From contig NZ_FNFB01000032.1 in NCBI RefSeq assembly GCF_900100395.1, forward strand, positions 1 to 64,000: 64,000 nucleotides of DNA. The letters run 5' to 3'. Shown here one piece after another: positions 58,086 to 64,000 of the stretch. The DNA is from Nonomuraea maritima (GTDB taxonomy: Bacteria > Actinomycetota > Actinomycetes > Streptosporangiales > Streptosporangiaceae). How positions within the stretch are numbered: the stretch's first letter is position 1; every line of letters begins with the position of its first letter. Made by a program: the position numbers and the translations under genes. The notes under the pieces were generated by a model that was not told the DNA's origin, made no database searches, and saw only the letters and a list, made by a program, of their open reading frames with translations.

Positions 58086-59765
58086 TCAGGGCTTCTTGGT
58101 CTGCGCCGCCGTGGGGGTCGGGCTGGGCGGCGGGGCGTCCTCGGGGCAGATGCCGTCGACGACGAACACCGTGACCGTCTTGCCCGGGTCGAGCCGCGTC
58201 CCGGCGGCCGGCGTCGACTTGACGATCTTGCCGCAGCGCATGCCGTTGCGAGTGGAGGTCTGGTCGACCGGCTGGTATTCGAGCCCGACCTTCTCGATCT
58301 CCTTCGCGCCGATCAGGAAGGGCAGGCCGACGACCTTGGGCACGGCGACCTTCTTGTCCGTGGGGGACGGGCTCGTCGTCGGGCTCTTGGTCGGCGACGG
58401 GCTGTTCGTCGGTGTGGCCGACGGGGTGGTGGTCGGCGTACTGGAGGGCGTGTCGTTGGGCTTCGGCGACTCTTCGGACTCCCTGGGCGGGCGCGGGTTC
58501 TCCGTGGGCTTGGGCGGACGGTTCTCCTGATGCGTCGGCTCAGCCGTGGGCTCCGGCGCCTCAGTCGGCTTGGTCTTCGTGGGGTCGGGCTTGGGAGGCT
58601 TGGTGACCTTGTCCTCGTTGCCCACCACGTCGATGCTCGACGTCGGGGTCGGCTGCCCCGAGCCGGGGAAGCCGGTCAGGGCGACCGCGGTCGCGCCCGC
58701 GCCGAGCACCATGGCCGCCGCGATGGCCGCGATGAGCCCCGTCCGGCGCGAGCCCCTGCCCGCCGCCCGGCGGCCCCCGCGCCGCTCGGCCAGCGTGGTG
58801 TCCTGCTGCGCCATCCGGGCGCCCGTCTCGTACGGGCTCGCCGGCTGGGGAGTCTGGTGCTGGTTCTGGTACGCGGCCGGCGGCGGGGCCATGGTGGCCC
58901 CCGTGGACGGCGCGACGGGCAGGGCCGGCGGCTCGGGCACGGCGGGCACCTGACCGGATGCGATCGCGCGGGCGGCCTCGCTCATCGCCCGCGCGCTCTG
59001 GAAGCGCCTGGCCGGGTCTTTGGACAGGGCGATGTCGACCAGCGCGCGCACCGCCTGCGGGATCTCCTGCGGCAGTGGCGGCGGGGCCTCGCGGATGTGC
59101 TTGAGCGCGATCGTGACGGGGCTGTCGCCGTCGAACGGCCGCTGCCCCACCAGGCACTCGTACGCGACCACACCGAGCGCGTAGATGTCGACGGCGGGCG
59201 TGACGGGCGCGCCCTCTGCCTGTTCGGGGGCGCAGTAGGCGGCGGTGCCGAGGACCATGCCGGCGTCGGTGAGCCGGTTGGCCAGGTCGGAGCGGGCGAT
59301 GCCGAAGTCGGTGAGCACCAGCGTGCCGTCGCGCTGGACGAGCAGGTTGCCCGGCTTGACGTCGCGGTGGACGATGCCCTGGTCGTGGACGGCCTGGAGC
59401 GCGGAGGCGGCCTGGGAGATGAGTTCCATGGCGGCCTGCGGAGGGATGCGGCCGAGCCGGCCGAGCAGGCGGTCGAGCGGTTCGCCGTCGACGAACTTCA
59501 TCACCAGGTAGACGGTGTCGCCGCTGACGCCGTAGTCGTAGACGTCGACCACGCCGGAGTGGTTGATCGTCGCCATGGCCCGCGCCTCGCCCTGGAAGCG
59601 GGCGACGAAGCCGGGGTCCTGCATGCGGCCTGGGAGCAGCACTTTGACGGCGACGGTGCGCGCGAGGACGACGTCCTCTCCACGCCACACCTCGCCCATG
59701 CCACCGGCGCCGATGCGGGTGTCCAGTCGATACCGACCCGCCAGCGTCGTCCCTTGGGCCACCAT
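58086..59765 (-). CDS. Ser/Thr protein kinase with a single PASTA domain
   Basis: 559 aa. Cytoplasmic kinase domain (about 10-270): G-A-G-G-M-G-E-V-W-R-G, Lys41 in V-A-V-K-V-L-L, IVHRDVKPGNLLV with catalytic Asp135, D-F-G at 153-155, and G-T-A-A-Y-C-A-P-E-Q. A Pro/Gln linker leads to one membrane helix (about 343-365), a 100-residue Pro/Thr/Ser/Lys-rich stalk (about 371-470) and one PASTA-like domain (about 472-536) outside, holding V-P-K-V-V-G-L and S-T-P-A-A-G-T. PASTA domains bind peptidoglycan fragments; PknB-type kinases carry several, here there is one. GGGGGAA precedes the ATG at 59765. It controls cell-wall growth in relatives. Confidence 0.9.
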   Translation of the reverse strand: MVAQGTTLAGRYRLDTRIGAGGMGEVWRGEDVVLARTVAVKVLLPGRMQDPGFVARFQGEARAMATINHSGVVDVYDYGVSGDTVYLVMKFVDGEPLDRLLGRLGRIPPQAAMELISQAASALQAVHDQGIVHRDVKPGNLLVQRDGTLVLTDFGIARSDLANRLTDAGMVLGTAAYCAPEQAEGAPVTPAVDIYALGVVAYECLVGQRPFDGDSPVTIALKHIREAPPPLPQEIPQAVRALVDIALSKDPARRFQSARAMSEAARAIASGQVPAVPEPPALPVAPSTGATMAPPPAAYQNQHQTPQPASPYETGARMAQQDTTLAERRGGRRAAGRGSRRTGLIAAIAAAMVLGAGATAVALTGFPGSGQPTPTSSIDVVGNEDKVTKPPKPDPTKTKPTEAPEPTAEPTHQENRPPKPTENPRPPRESEESPKPNDTPSSTPTTTPSATPTNSPSPTKSPTTSPSPTDKKVAVPKVVGLPFLIGAKEIEKVGLEYQPVDQTSTRNGMRCGKIVKSTPAAGTRLDPGKTVTVFVVDGICPEDAPPPSPTPTAAQTKKP

Positions 59766-59999
59766 GATTCCCCCGCTACCCCCCTGCCTCTGTACCTCTC
59801 CCGCCGCGCGGTTCTCCAACAAAGCGAAGTTTTGTCGCAACGAGGTCACACAGTGGTCACGGAACTAGGAGTGCGTGCCACCCTCTCGGCCCACATGCCA
59901 CTAAAACTGCCTCAAGCGTACAAAACCTATCCTGTGGCCTTGCCCCTCTGCTTGTCCGCGTTTCCCGAAGATCGACGATGGTGTGAGTACGCTCACTCC

Positions 60000-60386
60000 A
60001 TGACGCTCGTTCCAGGGCTGCGCGCCCAGTTGGTGATCGCTGTCGAGATGGAGGACACCGCCAAGAAGGTGGGCAGCGGAGACGTGCCCGTGCTCGCCAC
60101 CCCGCGCCTGCTCGCGCTGGCGGAAGCGGCGACCGTACGAGCGGTCGAACGGCACCTCACGCCGGGCCGGACGTCCGTCGGCACCCGGGTCGAGCTCGAA
60201 CACCTGGCCGCCAGCCCGCTCGGGTCGCGGGTGCAGGTCGGCGTCGAACTGATCGAGATCGACGGACGGCGGCTGGTCTTCGCGTTCGAGGCCCACGACG
60301 ATCACTCTGTCGTGGGCAAGGGCACGATCGAACGCGTGGTGGTCGACCGTGCCCGCTTTCTCGCCGCGAGCGAACGCCGCCGCTGA
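60000..60386 (+). CDS. Hotdog-fold thioesterase-like protein (FlK family)
   Basis: 128 aa. It resembles the fluoroacetyl-CoA thioesterase FlK: VLATPRLLALAEAATVRAVE, SVGTRVELEHLAASPLGSRV, then G-R-R-L-V-F-A-F-E-A-H-D-D and G-K-G-T-I-E-R. The Thr, Glu and His expected in the active site lie in A-T-P, A-E-A and E-H-L. TACGCT (59988-59993) is 6 bases before the ATG and no ribosome site exists, so the mRNA is probably leaderless. It may hydrolyse short acyl-CoA; the next two genes are convergent. Confidence 0.8.
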   Translation: MTLVPGLRAQLVIAVEMEDTAKKVGSGDVPVLATPRLLALAEAATVRAVERHLTPGRTSVGTRVELEHLAASPLGSRVQVGVELIEIDGRRLVFAFEAHDDHSVVGKGTIERVVVDRARFLAASERRR

Positions 60387-60392
60387 GACCGG

Positions 60393-60605
60393 CTACTCGA
60401 TGACGGCGATCAGGTCGCCTTCCTGGACCACGTCGCCCTCGGCGACCTTCAGCTGGGCCACCACGCCGTCGTCCTCGGCGAGCACCGGGATCTCCATCTT
60501 CATCGACTCCAGGATGACGAGCGTGTCACCGTCGGAAACCGTGTCACCCTCGGCGACGACGACCTTCCAGACGTTCGCCACCATCTCAGCGCGTACCTCA
60601 GCCAC
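60393..60605 (-). CDS. Biotinyl carrier domain protein
   Basis: 70 aa, a single lipoyl/biotinyl domain. E-S-M-K-M-E-I-P contains Lys36, the biotin attachment site. A free-standing carrier protein, shorter than typical BCCPs (about 150 aa). GAGGAGAG precedes the GTG at 60605. It lies 42 bases downstream of the biotin carboxylase gene and is likely carboxylated by it; a carboxyltransferase subunit is not in the window. Confidence 0.85.
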   Translation of the reverse strand: MAEVRAEMVANVWKVVVAEGDTVSDGDTLVILESMKMEIPVLAEDDGVVAQLKVAEGDVVQEGDLIAVIE

Positions 60606-60647
60606 CGTGACTCTCCTCTTCGAAATGGTTCAACAATCTCATGTCGG

Positions 60648-62003
60648 CTAGGCGCGCATGCGCGCGACCAGGCCGGTGTCGTAGTCGCCGGTGACGAACT
60701 GCGCGTTCTCCAGCAGCTCGGCGCAGAACGGCAGGTTGTTCTTGGGCCCTTCGACGGCGAACTCCGCCACCGCCTTGCGCCCCTTCTCCAGCGCCTCGGC
60801 GCGGTCGGCGCCGTACACGCAGAGCTTGGCCATCATAGGGTCGTAGAACGGGGTGACGGTGTTGCCGAGCTCATATCCGGAGTCGACGCGAACGCCGTCG
60901 CCCGTGGGCTCGTCCCAGACGGTGATGACGCCGGGGCCGGGGAAGAACCGCTTCGGGTCTTCGGCGTAGACGCGGAACTCGATCGCGTGCCCGCGCGGCT
61001 CGGCCGGCACCTCGGGGCTCTCGCCCGCGGCGACGCGCAGCTGCAGCTCGACCAGGTCGAGCCCGGTGACCAGCTCGGTGACGGGGTGCTCGACCTGCAG
61101 CCGGGTGTTCATCTCCAGGAACACGAAGTCCTGCTTGTCGGCGTCGACGAGGCACTCGACCGTGCCCGCGCCGAGGTAGCCGACGGCCTCGCCGGCGCGC
61201 ACCGCGGCCGCCAGCATGCGCTCGCGCAGCTCGGGCGTGATGCCCGGCGACGGCGACTCCTCGACGACCTTCTGGTGGCGGCGCTGCACCGAGCAGTCGC
61301 GCTCGCCCAGCGCCAGCACCCTGCCGTCGGGCAGGCCGAGGATCTGCACCTCGACGTGGCGGGCCCGCTCGATGTACCGCTCGAGCAGGACGGCCGGGCC
61401 GTCGAGCGCGTCGCCGGAGAACCGCGAAGCCGCCCGCGCGGCCTGCTCGTACGCCTTCGCCAGGCCGTCCTCGTCGTGCGCCACGCTCATGCCGATGCCA
61501 CCGCCGCCGCCCGCGGTCTTGACCATGACTGGGTAGCCGATCTGCTCGGCGGCCTTCAGCGCGAGCGACAGGTCGGTGACCGGCTCGCGGGTGCCCGCGG
61601 CGACCGGAACGCCGGCCGCCTCCATGAGGTTACGCGCGTTGATCTTGTCGCCCATCTTGTCGATGGCCTCGGGCGACGGCCCGATCCACACCATCCCGGC
61701 GTCGATCACGGCCCGGGCGAACGCGGTGTTCTCCGACAGGAAGCCGTAGCCGGGGTGGATCGCCCGCGCCCCGGTCGCCCGCGCCGCCTCCAGCACCTTG
61801 GCGACGTCGAGGTAGCTCTGCGCCGGGGCCGCCGGGCCGAGCAGCACCGCCTCGTCGGCCTCGCGGACGAACGGCAGGTCGGCGTCGGCCTCCGAGTAGA
61901 CCGCGACAGCGCGCAAGCCCATGCGCTTGACCGTGCGGATGATCCGCCGCGCGATCTCGCCTCGGTTGGCGATCAGGACAGGTCCGAACGTCTCAGTTAG
62001 CAC
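60648..62003 (-). CDS. Biotin carboxylase (acyl-CoA carboxylase type)
   Basis: 451 aa, the usual biotin carboxylase length without a fused carrier domain. N-terminal V-L-I-A-N-R-G-E-I-A-R-R-I-I-R-T, ATP-grasp glycine loop K-T-A-G-G-G-G-G-I-G-M, ERDCSVQRRHQKVVEESPSP, and FLEMNTRLQVEHPVTELVTG with the catalytic Glu and Arg. It carboxylates biotin on the carrier protein at ATP cost. The GTG at 62003 has AAGGTGG 5 bases upstream; TAAGGT 7 bases before it would also allow a leaderless start. Confidence 0.9.
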   Translation of the reverse strand: MLTETFGPVLIANRGEIARRIIRTVKRMGLRAVAVYSEADADLPFVREADEAVLLGPAAPAQSYLDVAKVLEAARATGARAIHPGYGFLSENTAFARAVIDAGMVWIGPSPEAIDKMGDKINARNLMEAAGVPVAAGTREPVTDLSLALKAAEQIGYPVMVKTAGGGGGIGMSVAHDEDGLAKAYEQAARAASRFSGDALDGPAVLLERYIERARHVEVQILGLPDGRVLALGERDCSVQRRHQKVVEESPSPGITPELRERMLAAAVRAGEAVGYLGAGTVECLVDADKQDFVFLEMNTRLQVEHPVTELVTGLDLVELQLRVAAGESPEVPAEPRGHAIEFRVYAEDPKRFFPGPGVITVWDEPTGDGVRVDSGYELGNTVTPFYDPMMAKLCVYGADRAEALEKGRKAVAEFAVEGPKNNLPFCAELLENAQFVTGDYDTGLVARMRA

Positions 62004-62135
62004 GCCGACCACCTTAAGGCCGGCACCGCCTTGACCCCTTTCCCCCGAAAGCACCGATCCGGCGAGTCCGATCTGTAGGAACCCCACAAAGGTGATCGCC
62101 GGGAAGCCCGGGTGACATCCGGCGGGCTGTGGAGC

Positions 62136-63431
62136 TCAGACGCGTCCGCGGTCGATCACGCGCCCCAGCGCCTCGATCACATGAGGATCGTAGGTGTTGC
62201 CGGACGCCGACCGGATGCGGTCGAGCGCCGCGCCGCCGCGGTCGCGGTCGGTCGAGGGCCCCACGAGGTCGTCGTAGGCGTTGGCCACCTTGATGATGCG
62301 GCTGGCCAGCGGCGGGTCGTCGGTGATCGGGTCGCACTGCCGCCGGACGATCTCGGCCACCCGGTCGAGCACCCCCGTCTGCTTGATCACCTCGGCGCCC
62401 AGCTCGGCGATGCTGCGGGCCTGGTCGGGCTCGGTCAGCACGGTCGCGCCGCCCGGGATGGGGTCGTGCAGCGACAGCTGGCCGATGTCGTGCATGAGAG
62501 CGGCGTACTCGAGTTCGAGCAGCTCGGGCTCGGCCAGGCCGAGCTCGCGGCCGACGGCCACCGCCAGGCGGCTGACGCGGCGCGAGTGGCCCGGCTCGAC
62601 GTAGCCGCCGACCTCGGTGACGCGCGACAGGGCGCGTACGGTCTGCAGGTAGGTGGCGCGGATGCCGGCGTACTTGCGGAAGGCCACCTGCGTGACCAGC
62701 AGCGGCGCGGCGAAGACCAGCAGCGCCACGAGGTCCATGCTGTGCGTGGCGAGCGCCAGCAGCACGCCGGACGAGGCCACGGCCACGCCCAGCGGGAACG
62801 CCATGGTGAACTCGTCGCGCACGGCCACGCGGAACGCCGTACGGACCTGCTCGGCGCGCAGGAGCGCGGCGATCAGCACGTCGACGAGCAGCGCCACGGT
62901 GATCAGCCCGACCATGACCGCGAGCGCGGGCCACCACGTGCTGGTGGGCGGCTTGGTCAGTTCGTACAGCGGGTCGGCCAGCGGCCGGAACGCGAACGCC
63001 AGCAGCGCGCCGGTGAGCAGGCGCCGCGCCATCGCGTCGAGGCGCGGCGGACGGCCCACCGCCAGGTGCGGCAGCGCGCCCGCGGCCATGCCGGCCGCGA
63101 TCACGGCGACGACCTGGAGCGCCGAGTGGCGCAGCGGGTTCTGGCTGAGGTCGAGCAGCAGCGTGTAGCCGAGCGCGGCGGCGGCCCCGATCGGCGCGAC
63201 CTCCCGGTTGCCCGGCATGGTCAGCCTGGCCAGCTCGCCGACCGCGATCAGGGCGCCGAACCCGACGGCGATCTCGGGCCGGTCGAGCCCCTCGGCGGCG
63301 GTGTGCGCCACCCCCGCCAGCGCGACCAGCCCGGCCGCGCAGATGAGCAGCAGCTGCCCGGAGTCGAGCCGGCGCAGCACCGTGCCGAACGACCGATCGG
63401 TACGCCGCCGGACGCGTTCCGTCGTGATCAT
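62136..63431 (-). CDS. Membrane-anchored HD-domain phosphohydrolase-like protein
   Basis: 431 aa. An N-terminal part with about 7-8 membrane segments (residues 20-225) is followed by an HD domain: EYAALMHDIGQLSLHDPI contains the H-D pair, with H-S-R-R-V before it and SRIIKVANAYDDLVG after it. It resembles HD-GYP proteins, but the G-Y-P motif is absent, so hydrolysis of cyclic-di-GMP is uncertain. The ATG at 63431 overlaps the stop of the HD-GYP gene (ATGA), showing coupling. Confidence 0.8.
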   Translation of the reverse strand: MITTERVRRRTDRSFGTVLRRLDSGQLLLICAAGLVALAGVAHTAAEGLDRPEIAVGFGALIAVGELARLTMPGNREVAPIGAAAALGYTLLLDLSQNPLRHSALQVVAVIAAGMAAGALPHLAVGRPPRLDAMARRLLTGALLAFAFRPLADPLYELTKPPTSTWWPALAVMVGLITVALLVDVLIAALLRAEQVRTAFRVAVRDEFTMAFPLGVAVASSGVLLALATHSMDLVALLVFAAPLLVTQVAFRKYAGIRATYLQTVRALSRVTEVGGYVEPGHSRRVSRLAVAVGRELGLAEPELLELEYAALMHDIGQLSLHDPIPGGATVLTEPDQARSIAELGAEVIKQTGVLDRVAEIVRRQCDPITDDPPLASRIIKVANAYDDLVGPSTDRDRGGAALDRIRSASGNTYDPHVIEALGRVIDRGRV

Positions 63432-64000
63432 GGCCCCGTCACGACCTGGATGGGCATCGTCGGGTCGTCGTGGTCCTTGAGTGCGGTCGTGGCGACCTCG
63501 GGCGGCGGCGGGTCGACGCGCCGCGGCGGCTGCCACGGCTCATGTTCGAGCGCCCGGACGAACGCCGCGACCATCACCGGGTCGAAATGGGTGCCCGCGC
63601 ACTTGCGCAGCTCGGCCACGGCCACCTCGACCGGCCGGGCGCCGCGGTAGGAGCGGTCGGACGTCATGGAGTCGAACGCGTCGGCCACCGCGATCACCTT
63701 GGCGAACTCGGGGATCTCGTCGCCGGCCAGGCCCATCGGGTAGCCGGTGCCGTCGTGCTTCTCGTGATGGTGCATGATGCCGGCGTACGCCTCGTCGAGG
63801 AACCCGATGCCGCGCACGATCTCCAGCCCGCGCATCGGGTGGAGCTGGATCGCGGCGAACTCCTCCTCGGTGAGCGGGCCGTCCTTCTGCAGCACTTTCG
63901 TGGGGACGCCGAGCTTGCCGACATCGTGCAGCATGCCCGCGTAGCGGATCGCGCGCACCCGTTCCATGCCCATGCCGATCTCTTGGGCGATCATGGACGA
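63428..64000 (-). CDS. HD-GYP domain protein, C-terminal part, cut by the right edge
   Basis: 190 codons plus the stop are visible; the frame is still open at 64000, so the start is outside the window. Catalytic motifs are present: A-G-M-L-H-D-V-G-K-L-G and HHHEKHDGTGYPMGL (the HD-GYP signature), then A-D-A-F-D-S-M-T-S-D-R-S-Y-R-G. Proteins of this type usually hydrolyse cyclic-di-GMP. A Pro-rich C-terminal tail of about 40 residues follows the domain. Coupled to the membrane HD gene. Confidence 0.85.
   Translation of the reverse strand, partial: SSMIAQEIGMGMERVRAIRYAGMLHDVGKLGVPTKVLQKDGPLTEEEFAAIQLHPMRGLEIVRGIGFLDEAYAGIMHHHEKHDGTGYPMGLAGDEIPEFAKVIAVADAFDSMTSDRSYRGARPVEVAVAELRKCAGTHFDPVMVAAFVRALEHEPWQPPRRVDPPPPEVATTALKDHDDPTMPIQVVTGP

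Noticed and set aside
57021..60386. A 1,121-codon plus-strand open frame across the ThDP enzyme and the kinase
   Set aside because: Arg/Gly/Pro-rich shadow of real genes in other frames; only its last part (60000-60386) is a true gene.
1..64000. CRISPR arrays, tRNA and rRNA genes
   Set aside because: Intergenic regions were read for regularly spaced repeats and for cloverleaf-like segments; none were seen, although a dedicated scan was not possible.

Overview
The window is a GC-rich actinobacterial chromosome segment. It looks like a filamentous, non-mycobacterial actinomycete, possibly Streptosporangiales (inference). Supporting signs are a fused Kgd-type 2-oxoglutarate enzyme, WhiB1 beside a PdtaS-type kinase, nickel superoxide dismutase with its maturation peptidase, an anti-sigma/SigB-F pair, a PASTA Ser/Thr kinase, many secreted proteins, GTG/TTG starts and many genes with a -10 box 6-8 bases before the start codon (leaderless mRNAs). 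No rRNA, tRNA or CRISPR array was seen.

Layout. 1-3250: the 5' end of an IS110-type transposase cut by the window edge, an acetyltransferase, a small secreted protein, a small P-loop kinase, and an ArsR regulator coupled to a frameshifted SRPBCC gene. 3265-9456: a surface-glycan-like group (GDP-mannose 4,6-dehydratase, GT4 glycosyltransferase, methyltransferase, alpha-toroid protein, DUF1702 protein) plus a second methyltransferase. 9530-13144: a flavin/F420-type oxidoreductase, ferredoxin and zinc alcohol dehydrogenase cassette, an AraC regulator and a DUF4352 protein. 13163-20062: a six-gene minus-strand sugar operon (ROK regulator, ABC ATPase, permease, binding lipoprotein, Gfo/Idh/MocA dehydrogenase, TIM-barrel isomerase). 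20221-24804: an SDR, a metallo-beta-lactamase-fold hydrolase, an MFS exporter with its ArsR regulator, and a B3/B4-domain protein. 24955-31590: kgd, a DUF6104 protein, a DUF4097-PadR operon with a clear operator, and a quinone-oxidoreductase-like enzyme.

32996-42513 is the most unusual part. Six secreted trypsin-fold proteins lie in tandem on the plus strand, at least five with their own terminator. The first two keep the His-Asp-Ser triad. The next four keep His and Asp but carry Asp in place of the catalytic Ser. The last three also carry a 140-170-residue insertion built on four weak repeats, and the third gene has one such unit. Genes 3, 4 and 5 share a conserved -10/leader segment whose core 10-mer (CCTTTACTGA) also occurs in the promoter of the NsdA-like regulator that follows the array.

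42570-64000: that regulator, malic enzyme, a glutamate/glutamine-type ABC importer, a CGNR zinc-finger protein, sodX/sodN, the anti-sigma/sigma pair, a diacylglycerol-kinase-type lipid kinase, whiB1 (with a CRP-like site) and pdtaS, a GntR regulator, bioD, a ThDP enzyme of the acetolactate synthase family, a PASTA Ser/Thr kinase, a FlK-like thioesterase, a biotinyl carrier protein with biotin carboxylase, and two coupled HD-domain genes, the second cut by the right edge.
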